Of a stretch of DNA of 64,000 nucleotides, positions 18,753 to 25,852 are shown in pieces (position 1 is the stretch's first letter; each line of letters starts with the position of its first letter). The notes under the pieces are model-generated. The model saw nothing but the letters and a program-made list of their open reading frames with translations. It searched no databases and was not told the origin of the DNA. The position numbers and the translations under genes were made by a program. The DNA is taken from the NCBI RefSeq assembly GCF_003054025.1, contig NZ_QBKG01000005.1, forward strand, positions 101,409 to 165,408. Reading direction: 5' to 3'. The DNA comes from Capnocytophaga leadbetteri. GTDB lineage: Bacteria > Bacteroidota > Bacteroidia > Flavobacteriales > Flavobacteriaceae.

Positions 18753-18816
18753 CTAATTTACTAATTGACAAATCGACAAATTGGCAAATTAGCAAATTGC
18801 CTAATTGACTAATTGT
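18753..18816. repeat. Eight-copy AT-rich 8-bp tandem repeat
   Basis: Eight consecutive 8-base units of the form C(T/A)AATTNN run from 18753 to 18816: CTAATTTA, CTAATTGA, CAAATCGA, CAAATTGG, CAAATTAG, CAAATTGC, CTAATTGA, CTAATTGT. The last two units lie inside capA and encode its final residues QLVN and the stop codon. Similar arrays occur at other gene ends in the window. Confidence 0.85.
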
Positions 18817-19868
18817 CTTATTTTTCCTTCTTCAAATTGCAATTGTGCTTCAGGAAAATCAAGCCCTGTAAGCCTCTTTATTTCCTGAAATACCCTACCT
18901 TCAGCGTCCAACTCTAAGCCTATTCCTTTAGTTTGCTTTGTAGAGATGACATCTGCATATATAAAATTGCCGTTCTTATCTATTTTTATCTGATAGAGGG
19001 GGGCTATTCCATTAACACCTTGCAGGTTAAACTGTCCATAAGTATTAAAGTTGCCCATACTATAGGTGATAAACTTACCTTTGTACACCTCCACAGCACG
19101 TGTAACGTGGGGTCCGTGTCCCAATACTATATCTGCTCCTGCATCTATTACTGAGTGAGCGAACTTATGCACATCTCCCCTATTTTCACCGTAGAAGAAC
19201 TCATTAGTTCGGGGTACGCGGGTATGTTTAGACCCCTCAGCACCTCCATGAAACGAAACAATAACTATATCTGCCTGCGCTCTGAGTTCCTTTACTAAAT
19301 CAGTTGCTTGAGCTATATTGTTTACTGACAGCATATTGCTATTGGGCGAAAAGGCACAGAAACCGTACTTCACTCCGTCTTTTTCAAATACTACCGACTT
19401 ATTTTCTACAGGCCCTGCGTGGTAAATCCCTACATTGTCCAATACTTTAGCCGTATTGCGTCGCCCTTTCTCACCAAAGTCGTTTGCGTGATTATTAGCG
19501 GTACTCATAAGGTTAAAACCAGCCTCTTTTAGTATATCACCATAGCGGTCTGGCATCCTAAAAGCGTAACAAGTACCTGCTTCTGAGTTTTTACATTTCT
19601 CTGAATTGCCTTCATCTAAAATAGCTCCTTCCAAATTGCCAAACACTATATCACCTTTCAGATAAGGTTTCACTTGCTTAAAGCTATTTTTAGCATCATC
19701 TGGTGGCAGATTGCCTGCGGGAAAAGCTGAGCCTATCATCACATCACCTACTGCCACAATAGTAAGAGTATCCTTTGTTACTACTGAGGTCGTATCTGTT
19801 TGAGTATCAGCTTGTGCGTAAACAGTCCCCACAAATATAGCTGCTAATAATAGAAGTATTTTTTTCAT
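18801..19868 (-). CDS. CapA-family (PGA_cap) metallophosphatase-like protein, exported
   Basis: A 355-residue protein with signal peptide MKKILLLLAAIFVGTVYAQA. The CapA fold signatures are present: VAVGDVMIGS near residue 40, FGNLEGAI, STANNHANDFGEKG, and the C-terminal VLGHGPHVTRAVEVYKGKFI, which together resemble a calcineurin-like metal site. CapA was named for poly-gamma-glutamate capsule synthesis, but no capsule genes (CapB/C) are nearby, so a capsule role is not supported. An envelope hydrolase role is possible. It starts 8 bases after psd. A second CapA gene lies at 58.1-59.1 kb. The C-terminal codons are formed by an octamer repeat. Confidence 0.85.
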   Translation of the reverse strand: MKKILLLLAAIFVGTVYAQADTQTDTTSVVTKDTLTIVAVGDVMIGSAFPAGNLPPDDAKNSFKQVKPYLKGDIVFGNLEGAILDEGNSEKCKNSEAGTCYAFRMPDRYGDILKEAGFNLMSTANNHANDFGEKGRRNTAKVLDNVGIYHAGPVENKSVVFEKDGVKYGFCAFSPNSNMLSVNNIAQATDLVKELRAQADIVIVSFHGGAEGSKHTRVPRTNEFFYGENRGDVHKFAHSVIDAGADIVLGHGPHVTRAVEVYKGKFITYSMGNFNTYGQFNLQGVNGIAPLYQIKIDKNGNFIYADVISTKQTKGIGLELDAEGRVFQEIKRLTGLDFPEAQLQFEEGKIRQLVN

Positions 19869-19876
19869 CGTCTTTC

Positions 19877-20527
19877 TTATTTTTCGGCAATCACTTGTAC
19901 GCCTCCTTTCACTTTATCACCTAACTGAACTTTTACTTTAGTTCCCAAAGGTAAATACACATCTACACGCGAACCAAATTTTATAAAGCCCGCATCTTCA
20001 CCTTGCACTGCTGTATCACCTACTTTAGCGTAATTGACAATACGTTTTGCCAAAGCTCCTGCTATTTGTCGGTATAGCACCTCACCAAACACAGGGTTAT
20101 CTACTACTACTGTAGTGCGTTCATTTTCTTCAGAAGCCTTAGGGTGCCACGCTACTAAATACTTACCAGGGTGATATTTACTATAGGTTACCTTACCTCC
20201 TAAAGCATAACGCGTTACGTGTACATTTAAAGGCGACATAAATATCGACACCTGTAAACGTTTATCTTTAAAGTATTCTTTTTCAAACACTTCTTCTATT
20301 ACCACCACCTTACCATCTACAGGAGCGATAATATGTGCCTCATTTTTAGGCGTGAGGCGTTTAGGGTTTCTAAAAAACTGTAGTATAGCTATCAAAAAGA
20401 CAAAAGCTACCAATTGCACCAATAGCTTAAGCCATTCTATATCAATACAATAATGAGCTATCAAGGCTATTATTACTGTAATAGCAAAGCTAACCAAGAT
20501 AATCTTAAATCCTTCTTTGTGAAACAT
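19877..20527 (-). CDS. psd: Phosphatidylserine decarboxylase family protein
   Basis: A 216-residue protein of the short PSD type. Two N-terminal hydrophobic segments (about 8-27 and 33-52) anchor it in the inner membrane. Next comes APVDGKVVVIEE, then SIFMSPLNVHVTRYALGG, where the His is conserved. The self-cleavage motif is FGSRVD with Gly185-Ser186, where autoproteolysis would create the pyruvoyl group. It converts phosphatidylserine to phosphatidylethanolamine, the main Bacteroidota phospholipid. It has its own promoter and is followed by capA after 8 bases. Confidence 0.92.
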   Translation of the reverse strand: MFHKEGFKIILVSFAITVIIALIAHYCIDIEWLKLLVQLVAFVFLIAILQFFRNPKRLTPKNEAHIIAPVDGKVVVIEEVFEKEYFKDKRLQVSIFMSPLNVHVTRYALGGKVTYSKYHPGKYLVAWHPKASEENERTTVVVDNPVFGEVLYRQIAGALAKRIVNYAKVGDTAVQGEDAGFIKFGSRVDVYLPLGTKVKVQLGDKVKGGVQVIAEK

Positions 20528-20546
20528 AATATTCTAATATTTGCGG

Positions 20547-20577
20547 CAAAGATAAAACACTTTTTATTTATACCCAA
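20547..20577 (-). promoter_or_regulatory. Promoter for psd-capA-yebC
   Basis: Minus strand: TATCTTTG (20547-20554) and TTG (20575-20577), spacing 20. It lies 20 bases before the psd start. Confidence 0.8.
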
Positions 20578-20621
20578 AAATATGGTTAATATTTTATCAG
20601 CGCATCTGCATTTTTCAACAT

Positions 20622-20653
20622 AAAAAAGCAGCGCAACGAGGCACTGCTTTTTT
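20622..20653 (-). terminator. Terminator after the OmpA-like gene
   Basis: Minus-strand hairpin with arms AAAAAAGCAG and CTGCTTTTTT (20622-20631 and 20644-20653), loop of about 12 bases and a T tract. It is 22 bases beyond the stop at 20676. Confidence 0.85.
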
Positions 20654-20675
20654 CCTTTTTTAATATTTTGTTTTA

Positions 20676-21770
20676 TTAATAACTTCTGATAACCACTCGT
20701 AGCTCTACACGACGTGCTTGTGCAGGAGTAGCTTGTGGGTCTACTCCTTTAAAAGCGGTCAGTATACGCTCGTTGCTTATCCCTTTAGCGTTTAGTATCT
20801 GGGCAACAGCTACAGCACGCTCCATAGAGAGCACATTGTTATAGGCAGCACTCCCTACGGCACTCGCATACCCTTCTAAGAGTATGGATAGTTCGGGGTG
20901 CGCTTGTAGCATCGTTACCATCTCGTCTATTATTGTAGGGTCATAAGCTAAAGGTATCGTTTTATTATTAGCGAAATAGAGCAACGCTTTCTTATGCCCA
21001 TAGGCAGCCAATAGCTGTTCTAATTCGCTGCGTTTTTCTGCCGAAATCTGTATAGGTACCCCTGTGGCTGTTACACTTTGCACTACTATAGGGGCATAGC
21101 CTGCTGTTGCCGTAGTAGCTGTTGTAGTAGCTACAGTGGCTTGGGTGCCTACAGCGGTAGCCTGAGCATTGGCAGCGGTAGGGGCAATATTACTTTTAGC
21201 CGCTACCATTCCTGTATTGGCTGCTAAAGTAGCTAAGAGCAATTGCTGCTGTTTGCGCAGCTGTTCTACCGTACCCGATAGTTGGGCTAACTGCTGAGCT
21301 ATCGCAGCAGTAGTCTGTGTTTGAACCACAGCTGCAGGCACTACAGAACGCTGAGTTATAGCAGTATTAGTAGCAGTACGAACTACTGCAGGGTTTGCTG
21401 TACGAGCAATAGTAGTATTACTTGCTGTACGAGCGATAGCAGTATTACTTGCCGTACGGCTGATAATAGTACTACTAGTGGTTCCCACTACCGTAGGACT
21501 TACTGCTGCTGCCTTTACTAACCGATACTCATTTATAACTACCGAAGTAGATGACATTTGTTCTGTCTTATAATTCACAGCCGATAGCATACTGTCTAAC
21601 TGCTTATCTCTAAGGGTAGTCAGCTCTGCCTTCCCTATTTGTTCTAAAAGATATCGCAATTCATCTACCGTCATTACTATCTCTGTCTTTTTTGGGGTAG
21701 GTGCTATCTGTGCATTTATGGTTTGCACACATAACAATAGCCCCCCTATAATCTGATAGATATACTTCAT
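20676..21770 (-). CDS. OmpA C-terminal-domain protein with low-complexity linker
   Basis: A 364-residue secreted protein: signal peptide (MKYIYQIIGGLLLCVQTINA), a helical region (about 30-75), an Ala/Thr-rich linker (about 90-245) containing five to six copies of a short RTASNT-like repeat, and a C-terminal OmpA domain (about 250-364) with NNVLSMERAVAVAQIL. OmpA domains bind diaminopimelate in peptidoglycan. The conserved Arg of SMERA is present, but the paired Asp of the usual GHTD/GYAD motif is Ser (LEGYASAVGS). There is no barrel in this protein; the gene 2 bases upstream encodes two barrels, so the pair may do jointly what one OmpA does. Confidence 0.85.
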   Translation of the reverse strand: MKYIYQIIGGLLLCVQTINAQIAPTPKKTEIVMTVDELRYLLEQIGKAELTTLRDKQLDSMLSAVNYKTEQMSSTSVVINEYRLVKAAAVSPTVVGTTSSTIISRTASNTAIARTASNTTIARTANPAVVRTATNTAITQRSVVPAAVVQTQTTAAIAQQLAQLSGTVEQLRKQQQLLLATLAANTGMVAAKSNIAPTAANAQATAVGTQATVATTTATTATAGYAPIVVQSVTATGVPIQISAEKRSELEQLLAAYGHKKALLYFANNKTIPLAYDPTIIDEMVTMLQAHPELSILLEGYASAVGSAAYNNVLSMERAVAVAQILNAKGISNERILTAFKGVDPQATPAQARRVELRVVIRSY

Positions 21771-21772
21771 AA

Positions 21773-23530
21773 TTATTTCGCTGCTGGCGCACCAACTTTT
21801 GCCTTTTGTATTTCGTCTGTCGTTTTTTGCAATTCATCTTTTGCTTTTTGCACTTCGTCAGTCGTTTTTTGCAATTCGTCTTTTGCCTTTTGCACTTCTT
21901 CTCTCGCTGCTTGGGTTTCTAAAAGCAATTTTTCTAAACGGTCTATGCGCTGTTCTGGTGTTTTACCTTCGCCTTCTCTAATGTTTTTCACTACACTATC
22001 AATAAGCTGTTGTAGCTCTTCAGGCGTCATACGCACTAAGCGCACTTGTTCTGCTACTGGGTAAGGCAAATGTTCTGCTACGTATGTATTTCTTAAGTCT
22101 TCCCATTGTTGTTTTTCTTTTAGCAGACGGTTAGCATTAGCGGTATCACCGTTTTGGTAAGCCAACTGTATTTGTTTTTCTACAGCAGTTATTTGGCTAT
22201 TGTAGTAAGCTAAGTTTCGTTTTTCAGGCGAAACAGTAGAAGCCGCATTTGTTGTAGTTGCAGAGGTGGTAGTTACCGAAACCGGAACAGTAGCAGCTTC
22301 AGCAGCACCCAACTGTTGCTCGTATAACTCTCTCTCTACTGACTTAGCCAATTTAATACGTAGCCCTGCATTGTAAAATACATTGCTTTTTAGTTTGTTC
22401 ACAGAGCTCAATGCGGTACTTACATCTTCGTTATGGGTCGTGTAAAGCAAGTTAGCAACGCCAAAAAGCTCTACGCGTTTGCCTAAAGGTATAGCCAAAC
22501 CTACCCCTCCTTTAGCAAAAATACCCGATTTATTAGCTACACTTGCTACTTTGCCTACATAATTATCGCCTATCTTCATATAACCAGCACCTATTTGTAC
22601 GTAAGGCACTACGCCACTAGCTACATTTAGGCGTGCTAAGAAATCACCTCCGTATATTGATAGGTTTTCAAAATTAGCAGAGAGCTTTTCATCAGTCATA
22701 GCACGGTAGTAATACCCTCTAATACCTATGTATTCAGTAAAGTCTACCCCTAATGCCAAACCTCCAAAGTAAGCATCGCGTAGATTACTATCGTTATTGA
22801 AGTTTAAGTAACCCAAAGTAGGCTCTATTACCACCTTAAAGCTCTTCAAGTTAGTATACGCTTGGTCTAAGGCTGTCAGCTGATTAGGGTTGCGACCTCC
22901 TAAGTAAAGCTGTAGCCCTGCGCCTACACTCCACGCTAAATGATTTTCCTCTTCTACGTTATTATCTATCCAAGTGTTATAAGCAGAAGTATTAGCTTCT
23001 GTAGGTTTATAAAGCACGTTGCTAGGGTCAAAGCTAAAACGAGTTGCTTTAGCTTGTACGTTCAGCGTAAGGCGACGGGCAAGGTTAAACTTAGCCCCTA
23101 ATCCTAGCCCAAAATACACTTGGTCTTGGCTTAAGTCATTAGCTTTAATAGTCTGCACTCCTGACCCTAAAGTAACATAAGGCTGAAAAGAGTACGCTAA
23201 GGGTATATTCCCTTTCAGTTCGCCTCCCCATCTGTGTACTGCCACATCTTTAGCTTCAAAAGCATTGCTAATAGCAGTAGGAGCGTCATAACCCGCAAGG
23301 GTCGATTTCATTCCCATTGCTTGTCTATACGAACCCAATAATTCTATATTTCTACCGAAGCCGAAGCCTACATAGCCACCTGCCATAAAGCCATTAGTGA
23401 TAGCGGTTTTCTTTTGCCACCATACATAATCACCTGTAGGGGCTACTGCAAAGCTAATGTCCTTCACTTGCGCTCCCACCGATGTTGATAAAAGAGCAAG
23501 AATACCTAAATTAAAAAAAGTTTTTCTCAT
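21773..23530 (-). CDS. Outer-membrane double beta-barrel protein with coiled-coil tail
   Basis: A 585-residue protein from the ATG at 23530, chosen because it gives signal peptide MRKTFFNLGILALLSTSVGA and lies 68 bases after a promoter; an upstream in-frame ATG at 23593 falls almost on the -7 box. Residues about 22-210 and 235-405 each look like an eight-strand OmpA-like barrel (alternating patterns, GSGVQ, LGLGAKFNL, GAGYMKIG). Residues about 450-585 are helical, ending in 14-residue repeats (EVQKAKDELQKTTD) encoded by 42-bp direct DNA repeats. It is co-transcribed with the peptidoglycan-binding OmpA gene. Function beyond envelope structure is not visible. Confidence 0.82.
   Translation of the reverse strand: MRKTFFNLGILALLSTSVGAQVKDISFAVAPTGDYVWWQKKTAITNGFMAGGYVGFGFGRNIELLGSYRQAMGMKSTLAGYDAPTAISNAFEAKDVAVHRWGGELKGNIPLAYSFQPYVTLGSGVQTIKANDLSQDQVYFGLGLGAKFNLARRLTLNVQAKATRFSFDPSNVLYKPTEANTSAYNTWIDNNVEEENHLAWSVGAGLQLYLGGRNPNQLTALDQAYTNLKSFKVVIEPTLGYLNFNNDSNLRDAYFGGLALGVDFTEYIGIRGYYYRAMTDEKLSANFENLSIYGGDFLARLNVASGVVPYVQIGAGYMKIGDNYVGKVASVANKSGIFAKGGVGLAIPLGKRVELFGVANLLYTTHNEDVSTALSSVNKLKSNVFYNAGLRIKLAKSVERELYEQQLGAAEAATVPVSVTTTSATTTNAASTVSPEKRNLAYYNSQITAVEKQIQLAYQNGDTANANRLLKEKQQWEDLRNTYVAEHLPYPVAEQVRLVRMTPEELQQLIDSVVKNIREGEGKTPEQRIDRLEKLLLETQAAREEVQKAKDELQKTTDEVQKAKDELQKTTDEIQKAKVGAPAAK
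21798..21900. repeat. 42-bp direct repeat inside the barrel gene
   Basis: About two and a half near-identical 42-base units encode the 14-residue coiled-coil repeat (AKDELQKTTDEVQK, permuted). Such repeats can gain or lose a unit without changing the frame. Confidence 0.75.
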
Positions 23531-23597
23531 CGTTTTTAAATTATTTTTATTATAGTAAGTTTTTTTAGTTATTACTGATTTTAAGTTAATCAATTCG

Positions 23598-23627
23598 CAA
23601 AAGTACGAATATTTTTCACTTCTACAA
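23598..23627 (-). promoter_or_regulatory. Promoter for the barrel - OmpA operon
   Basis: Minus strand: TACTTTTG (23598-23605) and TTG (23625-23627), spacing 19. It fixes the barrel gene start at 23530 rather than 23593. Confidence 0.8.
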
Positions 23628-23658
23628 CTATAGCCACTAAAATTTTATTTTTATAAAC

Positions 23659-23693
23659 AAAAAAAGACAGCACATCACTGCACTGCCTTTTTT
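23659..23693 (-). terminator. Terminator after nagB
   Basis: Minus-strand hairpin GGCAG...CTGTC extended by A/T pairs and ending in a run of seven T's. It lies about 20 bases beyond the nagB stop. Confidence 0.8.
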
Positions 23694-23714
23694 ATCTCAT
23701 CTATAATTGTCAAA

Positions 23715-25658
23715 TTAGAAAAAGTATCGTTTAAACGCTTCTATAGCTTCATAATCTGCCAAACCTAAATTGCGATAGCGTTGCGCCGTTTGGCTATTAC
23801 GCGCTTCTGCACGTTGCCAGAACTCACGCAAGTCATCTCCTTGAAACATCGCACCATCTTTTTGCGATTGGTGGAAGAAGATAGCCTGACGTTTCTTAAG
23901 CACTTGCGCCGGACTCATAGGCACTGCCATTTCTATTTCGTGTATATCCCATTCGTGCCAAGCGCCGCGGTATAACCATACCCAGCAGTCTTTCATATAA
24001 TCCTTGTGTTTCAAGTTCTTAAGCGCTGCAAAAATAGCGTCTAAGCACACTTTATGAGTACCGTGCGGGTCAGCAAGGTCACCAGCTGCATATATTTGGT
24101 GTGGTTTTACCTCTTCTATAAGGTTCATTATAATGTTGATATCTGCCTCACCTATAGGGTTTTTCTTCACGCCTCCTGTTTCGTAGAAAGGCAAGTTAAG
24201 GAAGTGTACGTGTTTATCAGGTACGCCTTCGTAACGAGTAGCTGCCAATGATTCGTGGCGACGTATATTACCTTTTAGTTGGCGTACTAATAAAGTATCT
24301 ATTTCATTAGATTTCTTATTAGTAATATTGCTGATAATCTCATCAAGTACAGCTACTTCACCTTTGTTTTCTTTTACTATATCTTTAAACACTTCAGCAA
24401 ATTTCAACGCTTCGTGGTCTGATACGGCAAAGTTACCTGAAGTTTGGTAAGCGATGTGTACTTCGTGTCCTTGTGATACCAAACGGTCAAAAGTACCTCC
24501 CATTGAGATAACGTCATCATCAGGGTGCGGACTGAAGATAATAACGCGTTTTTTGTGTGGGTGTTCGCGTTCAGGGCGGTTAGTATCATCAGCATTAGGT
24601 TTACCTCCTGGCCAACCGGTGATAGTGTGTTGTAGGCGGTTAAACATCGCAATATTCAAATCGTAAGCTGGGCCTGATTCCGCAAGAAGTTTAGACATAC
24701 CGTTTTCGTTGTAGTCAGAGTCGGTAAGTTTAAGTATCGTTTTGCCCAAGTGCTCGCATAGCCATACGATAGCTTTAGCTTTAAGGTCTTCGTTCCATTG
24801 TACATCAGTCACGAGCCAAGGAGTGTTGATACGAGTAAGAGCTGAAGCCGCTTCTGCGTCAAGCACAAAAGTAGTATTTTCGTGCAATTGTAGGTAAGAT
24901 GAAGGCACTTCCGAAGTAATATCACCTTCTACTGCTTTCGCTACGATAGAAGCTTTGCTGCTTCCCCACGCCAATAGTACAATACGGCGCGCTTTCATCA
25001 CTGTGCGAATACCCATAGTGATAGCCTGACGTGGCACATTGTCTATACCGTGAAAAGTTTCAGCAGCATCAGAGCGAGTAATATGGTCAAGGGTGATGAT
25101 ACGGGTTCCTGAATTGCGGTTAGAGCCTGGCTCATTAAAACCAATGTGACCTGTACGACCTATACCCAAAAGCTGGAAGTCAATACCGCCACATTCTTCT
25201 ATTTTTTTATCATAACCTGCACAATAAGCTTGCAATTCTTCGTGCGAAACGGTTCCATCAGGTATATTGATATTTTCTTTAGGAATATCAATATGGTTGA
25301 ACAGATGTTCGTGCATAAAGTACCAATAACTTTGGATATCTTGTTTTTCCATAGGATAATACTCGTCCAAGTTAAAGGTAATAACATTTTTAAAGCTAAG
25401 CCCTTCTTCTTTGTGCATACGTACCAATTCGTCATACACTTTCACTGGCGAAGAACCTGTGGCTAAACCTAATACGCAAGGTTTTCCCTCTTGTTGTTTT
25501 TTTCTAATGAGGTCGGCTATTTCGCGAGCCACACTCACAGAAGCAGTTACAGAATTAGAGAAGATTACATTGTCTATCTTCTCAAAACGAGTTTCCTCAA
25601 CAGACCCTGCTGGGTGATGAGCAATCGATGACACTTCTTTTTTAATATGTGTTCTCAT
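23715..25658 (-). CDS. nagB: Glucosamine-6-phosphate deaminase fused to a PIG-L/LmbE deacetylase domain
   Basis: A 647-residue fusion, counted from the ATG at 25658 (MRTHIKKEV), 40 bases after the promoter. Residues about 30-290 are NagB-like: LGLATGSSPVKVYDEL, NLDEYYPM (Asp98), GRTGHIGFNEPGS (His171, Glu176). Residues about 370-640 are a PIG-L/LmbE domain with the zinc motif SPHPDDDV (378-382). NagB turns glucosamine-6-P into fructose-6-P and ammonia; the second domain suggests N-deacetylation of an amino sugar. Both fit use of host or own-wall aminosugars. The Asp that in E. coli precedes the Gly-His (Asp141) is Thr here. The same fusion is known in other Bacteroidota. Confidence 0.9.
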   Translation of the reverse strand: MRTHIKKEVSSIAHHPAGSVEETRFEKIDNVIFSNSVTASVSVAREIADLIRKKQQEGKPCVLGLATGSSPVKVYDELVRMHKEEGLSFKNVITFNLDEYYPMEKQDIQSYWYFMHEHLFNHIDIPKENINIPDGTVSHEELQAYCAGYDKKIEECGGIDFQLLGIGRTGHIGFNEPGSNRNSGTRIITLDHITRSDAAETFHGIDNVPRQAITMGIRTVMKARRIVLLAWGSSKASIVAKAVEGDITSEVPSSYLQLHENTTFVLDAEAASALTRINTPWLVTDVQWNEDLKAKAIVWLCEHLGKTILKLTDSDYNENGMSKLLAESGPAYDLNIAMFNRLQHTITGWPGGKPNADDTNRPEREHPHKKRVIIFSPHPDDDVISMGGTFDRLVSQGHEVHIAYQTSGNFAVSDHEALKFAEVFKDIVKENKGEVAVLDEIISNITNKKSNEIDTLLVRQLKGNIRRHESLAATRYEGVPDKHVHFLNLPFYETGGVKKNPIGEADINIIMNLIEEVKPHQIYAAGDLADPHGTHKVCLDAIFAALKNLKHKDYMKDCWVWLYRGAWHEWDIHEIEMAVPMSPAQVLKKRQAIFFHQSQKDGAMFQGDDLREFWQRAEARNSQTAQRYRNLGLADYEAIEAFKRYFF

Positions 25659-25698
25659 TTTGTTGATAATGATTTTTTTATTACAAGTTTTGACACGG

Positions 25699-25729
25699 CA
25701 AAAGTACAATACTTTTATGAATTAAGCAA
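25699..25729 (-). promoter_or_regulatory. Promoter for nagB
   Basis: Minus strand: TACTTTTG (25699-25706) and TTG (25727-25729), spacing 20. It lies 40 bases before the chosen start. Confidence 0.8.
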
Positions 25730-25772
25730 ATAATTTTAAGAATTATTTATCACATTTTAAATACGAAACACA

Positions 25773-25850
25773 AAAGACGAAATACGAGCAATTCTTTTTC
25801 GTATTTCGTCTTTAGTTTTTCGCATTCGCCTTTCGTCTTTCGCCTCTGGC
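25773..25850 (-). terminator. Hairpin and 7-bp purine-rich repeats after yidC
   Basis: A perfect 15-bp inverted repeat (25773-25787 with 25799-25813; arm AAAGACGAAATACGA) forms a hairpin on either strand. Between it and the yidC stop the minus strand carries 7-base units such as AGGCGAA and AGACGAA. It probably ends the pyrG-yidC transcript, although the tail after the hairpin has only short T runs. Confidence 0.65.
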
Positions 25851-25852
25851 TA

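Noticed and set aside
18801..19868. Poly-gamma-glutamate capsule synthesis locus.
   Set aside because: Only CapA-family proteins are present, here and at 58 kb; CapB, CapC and CapE homologues are absent, and CapA-fold proteins are widespread without capsules.
23531..23593. A start at 23593 for the double-barrel protein.
   Set aside because: It would precede or touch the transcription start from the promoter at 23598-23627, and would bury the signal peptide that begins at 23530.
24404..24652. Long antisense frames within nagB and other genes (also at 12693-12983, 17284-17721, 43241-43609).
   Set aside because: They lie wholly inside well-conserved genes, show no family features, and have neither promoters nor sensible N-termini.
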